A stretch of 64,000 nt of DNA. It comes from Chitinophaga pollutisoli. Its GTDB lineage: Bacteria; Bacteroidota; Bacteroidia; Chitinophagales; Chitinophagaceae. Where the stretch lies: NCBI RefSeq assembly GCF_038396755.1, contig NZ_CP149822.1:2790001-2854000 (forward strand), read 5' to 3'. Shown piece by piece: positions 28,942 to 37,418 of the stretch. The number at the start of each line of letters is the position of its first letter. The first letter of the stretch is position 1. A model generated the notes under the pieces. It was not told where the DNA came from, did no database searches, and saw nothing but the letters and a program-made list of their open reading frames with translations. A program made the translations under genes and the position numbers.

Positions 28942-29721
28942 TCAGGCCCCGGCTACGGCCTTGTTGTTGAGACGTTGGAGATAGTCGTGCATAATCCGGT
29001 TGAATTCGTCGGGCACTTCCATCATGGGCGCGTGGCCGCATTTGTCGACGAAATGCAGTTCCGAATTGGGGATCAGCTTCTTGAACTCCTCACCTACCAT
29101 AGGCGGCGTCACCGTATCGTTGAGCCCCCAGATCAGGAGGGTTGGCGTGGTGATGGTGGTCAGCTCTTCGCCAAGATTGTGGCGGATGGCGGATTTGGCG
29201 AGGGTAATGATCTTAATGACTTTGAGGCGGTTGCTGGTAATTTCGAATACTTCGTCGACCAGTTCCTTTGTGGCCATCGCGGGATCATAGAAAGTGAGCG
29301 CGGTTTTGTTCCGGATATATTCATAATCGCCGCGCTTGGGGTACGTTTCGCCCATCCCGTTTTCGAACAGCCCGGAGCTGCCGGTGAGGATGAGGGATTT
29401 CACCCTTTCAGGATGTTTCAGGATATAAACGAGCGCCACATGCCCGCCCAGGGAGTTACCCATGAGGTGGAAGTTGTTGTAGTCGCGGGCTTCAATAAAT
29501 TTATGCACGTATTTGGCCAGGCCGCCTACGGAGGTTTCCAGGATATTCAGGTCAAACAAGGGCAGCATGGGGATTACCACTTTATTGAATTGCTTGAAAT
29601 ATTCGATGGTACCGCTGAAATTACTCAGGGCACCGAACAGTCCGTGCAAAAGTATAATCGGTTCTCCTTCTCCTTCTTCGATGAACTTGAATTTGCCCTG
29701 TGTTTTGATTTCGTAATTCAT
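28942..29721 (-). CDS. Alpha/beta hydrolase
   Basis: Alpha/beta-hydrolase fold with the oxyanion HGLFG motif (about residue 25), the nucleophile Ser in GNSLGG (about 97), the acid in GLNDTVTP and the His in CGHAPMME. 259 aa, no signal peptide. Probably an esterase or C-C hydrolase; substrate unknown. It stands apart from the CBS gene by about 110 bases. Confidence 0.9.
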   Translation of the reverse strand: MNYEIKTQGKFKFIEEGEGEPIILLHGLFGALSNFSGTIEYFKQFNKVVIPMLPLFDLNILETSVGGLAKYVHKFIEARDYNNFHLMGNSLGGHVALVYILKHPERVKSLILTGSSGLFENGMGETYPKRGDYEYIRNKTALTFYDPAMATKELVDEVFEITSNRLKVIKIITLAKSAIRHNLGEELTTITTPTLLIWGLNDTVTPPMVGEEFKKLIPNSELHFVDKCGHAPMMEVPDEFNRIMHDYLQRLNNKAVAGA

Positions 29722-29787
29722 TACCGTTGCTTGAAGTCAATTTTGCGCTAAAATAATTCTTTTTCTTAATTCAAATAACCTCCGTTA

Positions 29788-30333
29788 TCAGGGAGTTTGT
29801 ACCGGTATCTTCCCGGCGGCGCCTTCAAAAAAGGCCTCCAGTTCGGCAAAAACATCCCTGAACAAGGGAATTATCGTCCCCAGGCGGTCCATCACCCAGG
29901 GCCCAACAGGCTCGATATAGGGATATACAACGGATTGGAGCTTGGTCTCCGGATTCAGCAGGTACAGTTGATTGGCCATCCACAGCAACACGCTGTATAC
30001 GATCGTGAACAGGGTGGCGTATAAAAGGATGCCACCCAGCCGGTTAAGCCATCCCAGCATCGACCATTCCACTACTTTCTGCAGGGCGGCCGCGCCGAGG
30101 CGGATCAGCACCACTACCGCCAGAAATATAACAAAAAAACAAACTACCGGCCACCACCGCCCGTCCATACCCGACTGCCCCAGCCATGCCGCCAGTACAG
30201 CAGACAGCTTCAGGGCGGCGGCTAACCCGATCACGCACGCCACCAGCGAGAAAACGGCGGCGATAAATCCCCGCACGAATCCCCGGTACAGCGCGTACGC
30301 CATGAGAATGGCGAAAACTACGTCGATGGCCAA
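29788..30333 (-). CDS. CvpA family membrane protein
   Basis: Four membrane helices in 181 aa and the conserved IDVVFAILMAYALYRGFVRGF start and GGILLYATLF. CvpA-family proteins affect envelope homeostasis; the exact role is unclear. Seven bases after the YqeY gene, so probably in one transcript with it. Confidence 0.85.
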   Translation of the reverse strand: MAIDVVFAILMAYALYRGFVRGFIAAVFSLVACVIGLAAALKLSAVLAAWLGQSGMDGRWWPVVCFFVIFLAVVVLIRLGAAALQKVVEWSMLGWLNRLGGILLYATLFTIVYSVLLWMANQLYLLNPETKLQSVVYPYIEPVGPWVMDRLGTIIPLFRDVFAELEAFFEGAAGKIPVQTP

Positions 30334-30340
30334 AGGCAGG

Positions 30341-30793
30341 TTATTTGGTCAGTAATTCCTTCACCAGGGCGGAAATCGCCTTACCGTCGGCCTTTCCGGC
30401 CAGCTGCTTGGTAGCGGCTCCCATCACTTTACCCATATCGGCAGGGCCGCTGGCGCCCACCGCCGCGATGATCCCCGACACTTCAGCGCGGAGCTCTTCT
30501 TCGGTCAGCTGCTTCGGCAGGTAACGCTCGATAATCGCCAGCTCCTCTTCCTCTTTCACGGCCAGGTCCGCACGGTTCTGCTGGCGGAAGATCTCGATGG
30601 AGTCTTTACGCTGCTTGGCAAGCTTCTGTAACAGTTTCTGCTCGTCGGCCTCCGTCAGTTCTCCTGAAGCGCCTTCGGCGGTCTTAGCCACCAGCACGGC
30701 GGCCTTGATGGCGCGCAGGGCGCGCAGTTCGGCTTCCGCTTTGGCCAGCATGGCGGTTTTTATAGCTGCGTTGATCGTTAACTCTAAAGACAT
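30341..30793 (-). CDS. GatB/YqeY domain protein
   Basis: 150 aa with the YqeY pattern: an N-terminal helical hairpin (INAAIKTAMLAKAEAELRAL) and a C-terminal GatB-like tail (YLPKQLTEEEL, GKVMGAATKQLAGKADGK). The tail resembles the tRNA-binding end of GatB, but the physiological role of free-standing YqeY is not settled. Confidence 0.93.
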   Translation of the reverse strand: MSLELTINAAIKTAMLAKAEAELRALRAIKAAVLVAKTAEGASGELTEADEQKLLQKLAKQRKDSIEIFRQQNRADLAVKEEEELAIIERYLPKQLTEEELRAEVSGIIAAVGASGPADMGKVMGAATKQLAGKADGKAISALVKELLTK

Positions 30794-30805
30794 ATTCCGG
30801 GTTTG

Positions 30806-31153
30806 TTACTGGTTTTGATTTTTGAGTTTCTCTTCGAATTTCTTGTAGAAATCGGCGGCAAATGCACGGATATCGTTCGCCTGATCCGCCCAGGGCGTGG
30901 CGCGCTGATAGGTATCGGCCATGGTCATCATGGTCTGGTAAAAGAAATCAGCCATTTCGTCCACCATCATTTCCTTGGTCCACAAATCGATACGAAGGGC
31001 GGTACGGTCGGTGCCATCCCAGAATGCCACCATCATGGCCTTGGCTTTGTTCATGCGGTCGGCCGTACTGTCTGTAGCGGTCCACTCAATGGATTCGGGC
31101 ACTTTCTGCTCGTCGAGCGCAACCTGTATCTGGATGGTAGATTTTTTCGTCAT
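30806..31153 (-). CDS. gldC: Gliding motility protein GldC
   Basis: A small soluble protein of 115 aa starting MTKKSTIQIQVALDEQKVPE, with IEWTATDS and a central WDGTDRTALRIDLWTKEM block, the GldC pattern of Bacteroidota. In Flavobacterium it supports gliding but is not in the core motor. The ATG at 31153 was chosen over a longer frame to 31198. It precedes the yqeY and cvpA genes on the same strand. Confidence 0.9.
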   Translation of the reverse strand: MTKKSTIQIQVALDEQKVPESIEWTATDSTADRMNKAKAMMVAFWDGTDRTALRIDLWTKEMMVDEMADFFYQTMMTMADTYQRATPWADQANDIRAFAADFYKKFEEKLKNQNQ

Positions 31154-31200
31154 GTATTTTTTCTGTTTGAGTCGCAAAAATAAGCAATTACCGGGCAAAG

Positions 31201-32271
31201 TCAGGCGGTAACGATCTGCCCGAGGGTTTCCGCCGCGTCGTCCCAGCTGGGAACGTGGCCGATGTGGTTGAGCAACCGGCTTCGAAGCATTTCGTCTTTA
31301 TACAGGGCGCTCATCTTCTCGGAAAGGTCGGTAACGTCGTCCGGCACGGAATTGAGCGCCGCGTCCTGCCCGGCTTCGGGCGAAGCGCCGGCATACAGCG
31401 CCACGGCTGGCACTTTGCACTTCTGCCCGGCGAGGATGGGCACCGCCAGCCCGTCGGCCCCGGCGGTATGCACGATGGCGTACGCCCCGCCCATGAGGCG
31501 CGCAAGGGTTTCAGCGTCGGCGTCTTTGATCCAGATTACGTCTTGCCGGAATTTATACGTCTGCAAAGCCTGCACGATATCTTCCCCTTCCGCCGTAGCC
31601 TGCCCGGCCAGTATCAGCTTAATGCTGGACCGGAGGCGCTTTTTCAGCATGGAAAAGGCTTTCAGTAAAGGAATAATATTATTGGAAGGATCGATGCTGC
31701 CCACGGCCAGGTAATATTCCATCCCGTCGGCGTATTCCCTTTTCACTTCTTCCCTTTCTTCCCAGTTCAGCGCCACAAACACTTCGCTCACACCGGGCGT
31801 CAGCATGCGGATGCGGTCGCTCACGCGGGGGAAGCGGTTGGTGAGCTGCTCTTTCGTAAACTCGGAAAATACCCCCACCGCTTTGAAACGACGGATATTC
31901 TCGTCGGTGGTAGCCCCGAAAGGGAGGATCCCCGTGCGGGTCATGACGAGAAAAGCGTCCACATCGAAGGGAATCGGCAGCACATCGTTGAAGTACAGCA
32001 CGCGATCGGCCTGCACCTTTTTCACCATCTTCGGCCACTGGTACCGCCGCCAGATAAATTGGCCTGCTTTCCCTTTGAACAGGGGCTTGCACACCGCCAC
32101 CTGAACGTTCAGGGGCAGGGGCTCCGCGGGCAACCAGGGCCCGGCGGCAATGAGCACAAATTCCACATCTGGGTGCAGCCGGGCGATCCGGACCAGCATT
32201 TCAGTTGGCACATTCCCTGTATCGGCAGGCGTATCCTGCATCAGGGGCAGCGCATTCACGGCTATTCGCAT
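31201..32271 (-). CDS. Glycosyltransferase, GT4-like
   Basis: A two-domain GT-B glycosyltransferase of 356 aa. The N-terminal domain starts MRIAVNALPL; the C-terminal domain has YYLAVGSIDPSNN, LILAGQ and the sugar-nucleotide loop region around GADGLAVPILAGQ. The usual E-x7-E motif is not clear, so it is a divergent member. Sugar and acceptor unknown. Confidence 0.75.
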   Translation of the reverse strand: MRIAVNALPLMQDTPADTGNVPTEMLVRIARLHPDVEFVLIAAGPWLPAEPLPLNVQVAVCKPLFKGKAGQFIWRRYQWPKMVKKVQADRVLYFNDVLPIPFDVDAFLVMTRTGILPFGATTDENIRRFKAVGVFSEFTKEQLTNRFPRVSDRIRMLTPGVSEVFVALNWEEREEVKREYADGMEYYLAVGSIDPSNNIIPLLKAFSMLKKRLRSSIKLILAGQATAEGEDIVQALQTYKFRQDVIWIKDADAETLARLMGGAYAIVHTAGADGLAVPILAGQKCKVPAVALYAGASPEAGQDAALNSVPDDVTDLSEKMSALYKDEMLRSRLLNHIGHVPSWDDAAETLGQIVTA

Positions 32272-32302
32272 GAAAATCTATTAAATCAGTGCACAAACCT
32301 AA

Positions 32303-32340
32303 ATAAAAAAAGGGTGTTCCCGGCCGGGAATCGCCCTTTT
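32303..32340 (-). terminator. Terminator after the interrupted lipoprotein gene
   Basis: AAAAGGG...TTCCCGGCCGGGAA...CCCTTTT forms a long stem, with T7 on the minus strand 18 bases after the stop. Confidence 0.8.
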
Positions 32341-32358
32341 ACTTTATGGCAGCAGTTT

Positions 32359-32789
32359 TTAAACGGTTTTGTTCATCACCCCGAAGCGGTAGGTTTTCGT
32401 GTTCCCGGGCTTGTTATTCGATGTGACCGTCACCACGATATCAGCAACCTGCCGTTGGGGGAGATTGATGAGCGTGATGGTGATTTCACCCTCCTTGCTG
32501 ATCACGGCCGCGTTCTGCGGGATCGGATCGCCGTTGGGCGCGGTGGCCGTAACGGTGATGGTGACGCCGTCGGGCGGGAGGGGCTTGGATGTCAGCTTGA
32601 TCGAAACCTGCAATGTAGCCCCGGTGGCGGCGTTATCGTCGCGGTTGAGGTGGATACCCGGAATTTCGGCCAGCAGTTCCGATTCTTCACCCGGACGGGG
32701 AACGGGATCGCCGCTTTTTTCTTTTTACAGCCCGAAGCCACGAGGGCGACTGCGCAAAGAAGCATACAAAGGGTTCTCGTCAGAGACAT
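32359..32789 (-). pseudogene. Small lipoprotein, reading frame interrupted
   Basis: The restored product is about 143 aa: lipoprotein signal MSLTRTLCMLLCAVALVASGC, a Lys4 spacer, then an Ig-like domain (VSIKLTSKPLPPDGVTITV ... FGVMNKTV). The first frame goes wrong after CKKKK. Adding one A to the six-A run within AAGAAAAAAGC (32715-32720) gives CKKKKSGDPVPRPGEE and joins both parts without a stop. No family recognised. It follows the permease gene by about 50 bases. Confidence 0.7.
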
Positions 32790-32836
32790 GGTAATCTTAT
32801 TAAAATACTTAAAATTAAAAATAAATATAATGCCCG

Positions 32837-33967
32837 TCAAATTTTTCCACGGACGTCCATCGCATCACGGAGGCCGTTGCCGAGAAGATTGAAAGCCAAT
32901 ACCAAAAGCATTATCGCCAGTCCGGGAGCGAGGGCCAGCAGGGGATTATGGGTGATGATGAAGTTGTAGTTTTCCTTGATCATGAGCCCCCAGGAAGGCT
33001 GCGGCGGTTGCACCCCCACGCCCAGAAAACTCAAACCCGCTTCTACCACTATGGCGGTGGCGAAGTTGCCCGCGGCTACTACCATCACGGGCCCCATGAT
33101 GTTCGGGAGGATGTGTCGGACGATGGTGCGGGTGTGCCCGTACCCCAGCGCCCGCGTGGCTTCCACGAACTGCAGCTCCCGCAGCCCCAGCACCTGCCCC
33201 CGTATGATGCGCGCCACGCTCACCCACATGGTGAGCCCCACGGCGATGAAGACCTGCCAGAATCCTTTCCCCAACGCCAACGTGATGGCAAACACCAGCA
33301 GCAGCGTTGGCATGCTCCATATCACATTGATGAGCCACATCACCCCTTCGTCTACCGCCCCGCGGAAATAGCCCGCCACGGAACCCAGCAGGATCCCGAT
33401 CGTCAGCGAAATCAGCACCGCGATGCACCCCACACTCAGGCTCACCCGCGTGCCCACGAGCAAACGGCTCAGGATGTCGCGGCCGAATTTATCAGTCCCC
33501 AGGCGGTAGGTTTTACGTTCCAGATGCTCTTTTTCCACCATCGCCCGCGCCCCGGCCAAATCAGTAAGCGCCGAATCCTTACCGTACAATACCTGCGCCA
33601 GCGAATACGCTGCCGGAATGGTGGAGGTTTCGTCGGCATATTTTTCTACGAGGACGGAATCATGGGAAAAACGCCAGGCGGTAACGGGTAACAGCACGTT
33701 TGCTGGTGTTTCACCGTAAATAAGGCGGTGGAAAAAACCTTCGTCCTGCGGCGCATGCGCTTGCCGCAGGGAGAGCATCTGCACGGAGAACCCGGGCCGC
33801 TGCCCACCGATTTCCAACACCATCCGGTTGGCATGCGAAGTGCCGTCGGGCGCCAGGAAATATGCAAACACCGCCACCACCAACGCCAGTAAAATGACGG
33901 CCAGTCCGGCCACCGCGCCCTTGTTGCGCCGCAAGCGCTTCCATGCCTGTTGGGTAAATGCATCCAT
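32837..33967 (-). CDS. ABC transporter permease, DppC/OppC type
   Basis: A membrane subunit of a peptide/nickel-type importer. An N-terminal helix (about 20-38) precedes a long periplasmic insert (about 40-165), typical of Bacteroidota members. Five helices follow, with the EAA loop EATRALGYGHTRTIVRHILPN (about 270-290). 376 aa. No partner permease, ATPase or binding protein is nearby, so it must work with subunits encoded elsewhere. Confidence 0.9.
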   Translation of the reverse strand: MDAFTQQAWKRLRRNKGAVAGLAVILLALVVAVFAYFLAPDGTSHANRMVLEIGGQRPGFSVQMLSLRQAHAPQDEGFFHRLIYGETPANVLLPVTAWRFSHDSVLVEKYADETSTIPAAYSLAQVLYGKDSALTDLAGARAMVEKEHLERKTYRLGTDKFGRDILSRLLVGTRVSLSVGCIAVLISLTIGILLGSVAGYFRGAVDEGVMWLINVIWSMPTLLLVFAITLALGKGFWQVFIAVGLTMWVSVARIIRGQVLGLRELQFVEATRALGYGHTRTIVRHILPNIMGPVMVVAAGNFATAIVVEAGLSFLGVGVQPPQPSWGLMIKENYNFIITHNPLLALAPGLAIMLLVLAFNLLGNGLRDAMDVRGKI

Positions 33968-33977
33968 GCGGTTACCA

Positions 33978-34342
33978 AAATAGCGTAAATACGAGACTTT
34001 TCGGAAGAATTGCCTGCGCGTTTTTTTTCATTTATGACGATCGTCCATATATAAGGACATCGGCGCCATCAGCGAACCTATATCACACGAAAATCAACAA
34101 ACAGACATCAATCCGTACAATAACAAGGCTTTCAAATTTCGTAATTTCTGATACACAGATGCCAATGTATTGCTTAAGACGAGACACAGAAAATATCCGT
34201 TAAGACAAGAACCAGCACAGTGAATTTTATTGCTTGAGACAAAACATTAAACCCATCAGGAATCTATGCCCGAAGCAGGACACAATTAATCAATCATCCC
34301 AATAGTAACCAATTTTTCACTCAACATTAAACGACACAGTTT
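33978..34342. other. AT-rich leader of the terpene synthase gene
   Basis: 365 bases between the divergent permease and terpene synthase genes. It holds repeated TTGCTTRAGACRARA-like boxes (separate entry) and a direct repeat ACATTAAAC at about 34244 and 34324. No gene seen, and no clean TTTG/TAnnTTTG pair. Confidence 0.5.
34168..34244 (+). repeat. Repeated TATTGCTTRAGAC boxes before the terpene synthase
   Basis: TATTGCTTAAGACGAGA (34168-34184) and TATTGCTTGAGACAAAA (34228-34244) match in 14 of 17 positions, exactly 60 bases apart. A partial third box, CCGTTAAGACAAGA, lies at 34197. Candidate operator sites about 100-175 bases before the start codon. Confidence 0.45.
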
Positions 34343-35335
34343 ATGGAAACACTCCAATTGCCGCAGATTTTCTGCCCTTTCCCCACTATGCTCAACCCAT
34401 TCGCCAAGGAAGCTGAAAAACACACCGCCGAATGGGTAGCGCGGTTCGGCCTGGTAAAATCCGAAAAAGCGCGCGAACGCTTTAACCGCGCCAAATTCGC
34501 CATGCTATCGTCACGGGCGTTCCCGACAGCCGGGCGTTTCGAGCTTTGTATCGCCGCGGAATTCAATACCTGGCTGTTTTTGCTGGACGACAAAAACGAC
34601 GAATCCATGTTCGGGAAAGTCGATTACCTGCAGATGGTCCACTCGTTCGTTAGCCAGATCCTCCGCAACAGCACGGTAGTGGCGCCGGAAGAAGGGATGG
34701 CGCTGGCCGAAAGCTTCGCCGACCTCTGGAAACGCATGCGCCGCATCGGCAGCCCCGCCTGGCAGCAGCGCTTTGTGAAAAGCATGACCGATTACCTCGA
34801 CGCCTGCCTCTGGGAAGTGCAAAACAGGGTGGCTCACAAAGCGCCGTCCGTAGCCGACTACATTGAAAAACGCCCCTACACCGGCGCGCTCTATGCCGAC
34901 ATCGAGCTGATCGAGATCCTCGAAAGCATTTACCTGCCCGACGAAGTGCGCCATCACGAAACCGTGCAACAGCTGTCGCTTGCCTGCAACAACGTGGTTT
35001 GCTGGGCTAACGACCTCTTTTCGTTCGACAAGGAACGCCGCCAGGGCGATGTGCATAACCTGGTAGTGGTATTGAAGGAAGAGCGGTCCCTCACGCTGGA
35101 AGCCGCCGTGGCGGAGGCCGCGCGCATGCACGACGAAGAAGTGCGCCGCTTCATCGCGCTGAGCGAGAACGTCCCGAATTTCGGGGAAGAAGTGAACGAC
35201 GAGCTGCAGCGCTACATCGGCGTCCTCAAAGCGTGGATGCGCGCCAACCTCGACTGGAGCTTCGGCGATACGGCGCGCTACCGCATGCACATCCGCGAAA
35301 CCGCCAGCGGCAACTGGCTCATCTCACGGATATGA
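34343..35335 (+). CDS. Class I terpene synthase
   Basis: A bacterial terpene cyclase of 330 aa acting on a linear isoprenyl diphosphate. The Asp-rich metal motif is LDDKNDE (about residue 79), and the NSE triad is NDLFSFDKE (about 225), both intact. The conserved RY pair near the C-terminus (ARYRMHI) is present. Chitinophaga species carry several such enzymes, including a characterised 18-hydroxydolabella-3,7-diene synthase; whether this one makes a sesqui- or diterpene cannot be read. It is a lone gene with no P450 or prenyltransferase beside it. Confidence 0.93.
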   Translation: METLQLPQIFCPFPTMLNPFAKEAEKHTAEWVARFGLVKSEKARERFNRAKFAMLSSRAFPTAGRFELCIAAEFNTWLFLLDDKNDESMFGKVDYLQMVHSFVSQILRNSTVVAPEEGMALAESFADLWKRMRRIGSPAWQQRFVKSMTDYLDACLWEVQNRVAHKAPSVADYIEKRPYTGALYADIELIEILESIYLPDEVRHHETVQQLSLACNNVVCWANDLFSFDKERRQGDVHNLVVVLKEERSLTLEAAVAEAARMHDEEVRRFIALSENVPNFGEEVNDELQRYIGVLKAWMRANLDWSFGDTARYRMHIRETASGNWLISRI

Positions 35336-35347
35336 TGCAACGAAAAA

Positions 35348-35379
35348 GAAAGGGCGGCTAGTGAACCTGCCGCCCTTTC
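35348..35379. terminator. Bidirectional terminator between terpene synthase and GT2
   Basis: An 11-bp perfect stem (GAAAGGGCGGC / GCCGCCCTTTC) with a 10-nt loop. The GT2 stop codon lies in the loop. Confidence 0.75.
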
Positions 35380-36503
35380 CATTCGTAAGATCCGAATTTG
35401 CCCAGCCATCCGGCGAGCACAACATAAATAATATGGAACGGCTGCCCGGGAATGAACCACGGGAGCAGGGAGCCTTTGCCGAAAAAACTGGCCACGGGGA
35501 TAAGGAAACACAGCTCCAGCACCACTTTGTACACCGCCAGCCAGAGCAGCCACATGCGCAGGGCCGGTGTAAAAATCGCCACGATCCCCATGAGCAGGAG
35601 CATCACGTTCCAGAGATAAACGATCACCAGCACGCGGGTGATCCGCTTGTCTTCGTACTTATCCGCCTTCGACGACCAGCGGATGCGCTGGTTCATGAAA
35701 CCTTTCACCGTGTCTACCGGCAGGGTGCGAACGATCGCGTCGGGTGATTTCAGATATTGGACGCTGCCGGGATAGGCGTGGTAGATCTTGTACATGAGCA
35801 GCATATCGTCTCCCGATGCGATCATGTCGATCCCGGTGAACCCGCCTACTTCCTCGAACGCCGTTTTCTCGTAGGCCAGGTTGGCCCCGTTGCACATGGT
35901 GCCCGATTCCAGGTACGCCACGGCGCCGGTGATACCTTGCATGGTCATGAAGTCGAGGGACTGGAGTTTCTTGAAGAAGTTGTCCTCTTTATGGTACGCC
36001 ACCGGGGCCGCGATCAGCTTGGGCCGGTGAGTTTCATAACATTTGACGATCGTCTCCAGCCACTTGGAGCCCATCACGCAGTCGGCGTCGGTGGTCACAA
36101 TGAGGTCGCCGGTAGCGGCGGTTATGGCCGTTTCGATGGCTTTTTTCTTGTACGCGTTGAGGCGCTCTTCCGGGCTGAGGTGGTCGGCCATGCGGATGAG
36201 GCGGACGTTGGTGGCGGGGAAGTAGCGGACGGCATCGGCGGTTTGATCGGTGGAGAAATCATCTACCACGATCACTTCGAACAGGTTGGCAGGGTAGCTC
36301 TGCTGCTGGAGGGCTTCCAGCAATACCGGCAGGTTGCGCTCCTCGTTCCGGGCCGGGATGATGACCGACACACGGGTGTTGAACGTATAGGCGTGGGCTG
36401 AGGGGTCGAATCGCTTCAGGCGGCTCCAGCCATAGAGATACGACAGCATCAAAATACCGTAAAGTAAAGCAAGTCCGAGCGTAATGATCAATAAAGCAGT
36501 CAT
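35358..36503 (-). CDS. Glycosyltransferase family 2 membrane protein
   Basis: A GT-A glycosyltransferase of 381 aa. One N-terminal helix (about 3-24), the GT2 core SVIIPARNEERNLP, VVDDFSTD, the DxD region TTDADC (about 140) and RIRWSSK, then three or four C-terminal helices (about 290-370). Resembles processive or lipid-linked GT2 enzymes. Two bases after the hydrolase gene, so probably co-transcribed. Confidence 0.9.
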   Translation of the reverse strand: MTALLIITLGLALLYGILMLSYLYGWSRLKRFDPSAHAYTFNTRVSVIIPARNEERNLPVLLEALQQQSYPANLFEVIVVDDFSTDQTADAVRYFPATNVRLIRMADHLSPEERLNAYKKKAIETAITAATGDLIVTTDADCVMGSKWLETIVKCYETHRPKLIAAPVAYHKEDNFFKKLQSLDFMTMQGITGAVAYLESGTMCNGANLAYEKTAFEEVGGFTGIDMIASGDDMLLMYKIYHAYPGSVQYLKSPDAIVRTLPVDTVKGFMNQRIRWSSKADKYEDKRITRVLVIVYLWNVMLLLMGIVAIFTPALRMWLLWLAVYKVVLELCFLIPVASFFGKGSLLPWFIPGQPFHIIYVVLAGWLGKFGSYEWKGRQVH

Positions 36504-36505
36504 TC

Positions 36506-37312
36506 CTATGAAATCGAAATATTATTTCTGATGATAAAACCTAGTTGTTCCGTGATGAGCTGGTGGCCCTTATCGAGTACCAGCAGCCTGCAGGGAAAGG
36601 AGCCGTCGGCGAAATTTTCGCCGATAACCGGAGGGATAACGCGGTCGTATTTGCCGAAGATCAGCAGCGTATCGATCCCCGCCTGCGCCATCCGGCGTTT
36701 GCACAGCTTCTTGCGGGGCAGCATCCGCCGCATGATAGTCCAGACATTGTAAACCAGCTGCCGTTTTTCCAGGCGGTCCATCCGGTGGAGCGCGAATTTG
36801 TAGACGCTTTCGTTCAAAAGGCCGCTTCGCCGCCAGAAAGTCAGGAGACGGAAAAAAAGAGCAGGGTTACGGGTATTGTACGAAAAGATCCGGTTTCCCA
36901 ATATGGTCCTGGTGGCAAACATATGCCAGGGGTTGTTCTTCAACCCGTCGGGCGCCGCCAGGATGAGGTGCCTGACCCTGTCCGCCATTTGCTCAACGAT
37001 GCATAGGCTTAACCTCCCGCCCATACTATAACCCAGGAGCGAGAAGGTTTGTTTGCCAGTTCTTTCCAATATTTTCTCCGTTAAAGCCGCGAGGTCCTGT
37101 TTTTCCATAGGCCGGCCTTCGTTCCAGACCGTCTTCCCATGAAAGGGCATATCTAACGCCACGATAGTAAATATATTGCCCAATCCCGCTTCCATACAAC
37201 GAAAGTGCGATGCACTTTCGCCGAATCCATGAAAACAGATCAGCAAATCCGGCCCCTCACCGGTTTTTAGACCGGAGAAGGTACTGTCGAGATATGTGAG
37301 ATTGAATTCCAT
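36506..37312 (-). CDS. Alpha/beta hydrolase
   Basis: About 268 aa. Oxyanion motif CFHGFGES, nucleophile Ser in GYSMGGRL, acid in GKYDRVIPP and His in DKGHQL. No signal peptide. The start MEFNLTYLDSTFSG at 37312 was preferred to 37360. Its pairing with a membrane GT2 hints at lipid metabolism (inference only). Confidence 0.87.
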   Translation of the reverse strand: MEFNLTYLDSTFSGLKTGEGPDLLICFHGFGESASHFRCMEAGLGNIFTIVALDMPFHGKTVWNEGRPMEKQDLAALTEKILERTGKQTFSLLGYSMGGRLSLCIVEQMADRVRHLILAAPDGLKNNPWHMFATRTILGNRIFSYNTRNPALFFRLLTFWRRSGLLNESVYKFALHRMDRLEKRQLVYNVWTIMRRMLPRKKLCKRRMAQAGIDTLLIFGKYDRVIPPVIGENFADGSFPCRLLVLDKGHQLITEQLGFIIRNNISIS

Positions 37313-37362
37313 GGGGCGTTTCCGGGAAGGCGAATTTATAACATTATGCCGCGCAATCATAA

Positions 37363-37393
37363 TTTGTCAATTGACATAATCTCGGTAAATTAC
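37363..37393 (+). promoter_or_regulatory. Probable promoter of the acyl-CoA dehydrogenase gene
   Basis: TTTG (37363-37366), 19 bases, TAAATTAC (37386-37393): a near match to TTTG/TAnnTTTG, 25 bases before the ATG. Confidence 0.5.
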
Positions 37394-37418
37394 GAGTAGA
37401 CTAAAAAAATCATGCAAA

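Noticed and set aside
7131..32720. Programmed -1 frameshifting as the common explanation of the four interrupted genes
   Set aside because: Not ruled out, but the runs are of different bases (G, C, A, A), no shared downstream structure is evident, and all fit a one-base undercount of a homopolymer, which is simpler.
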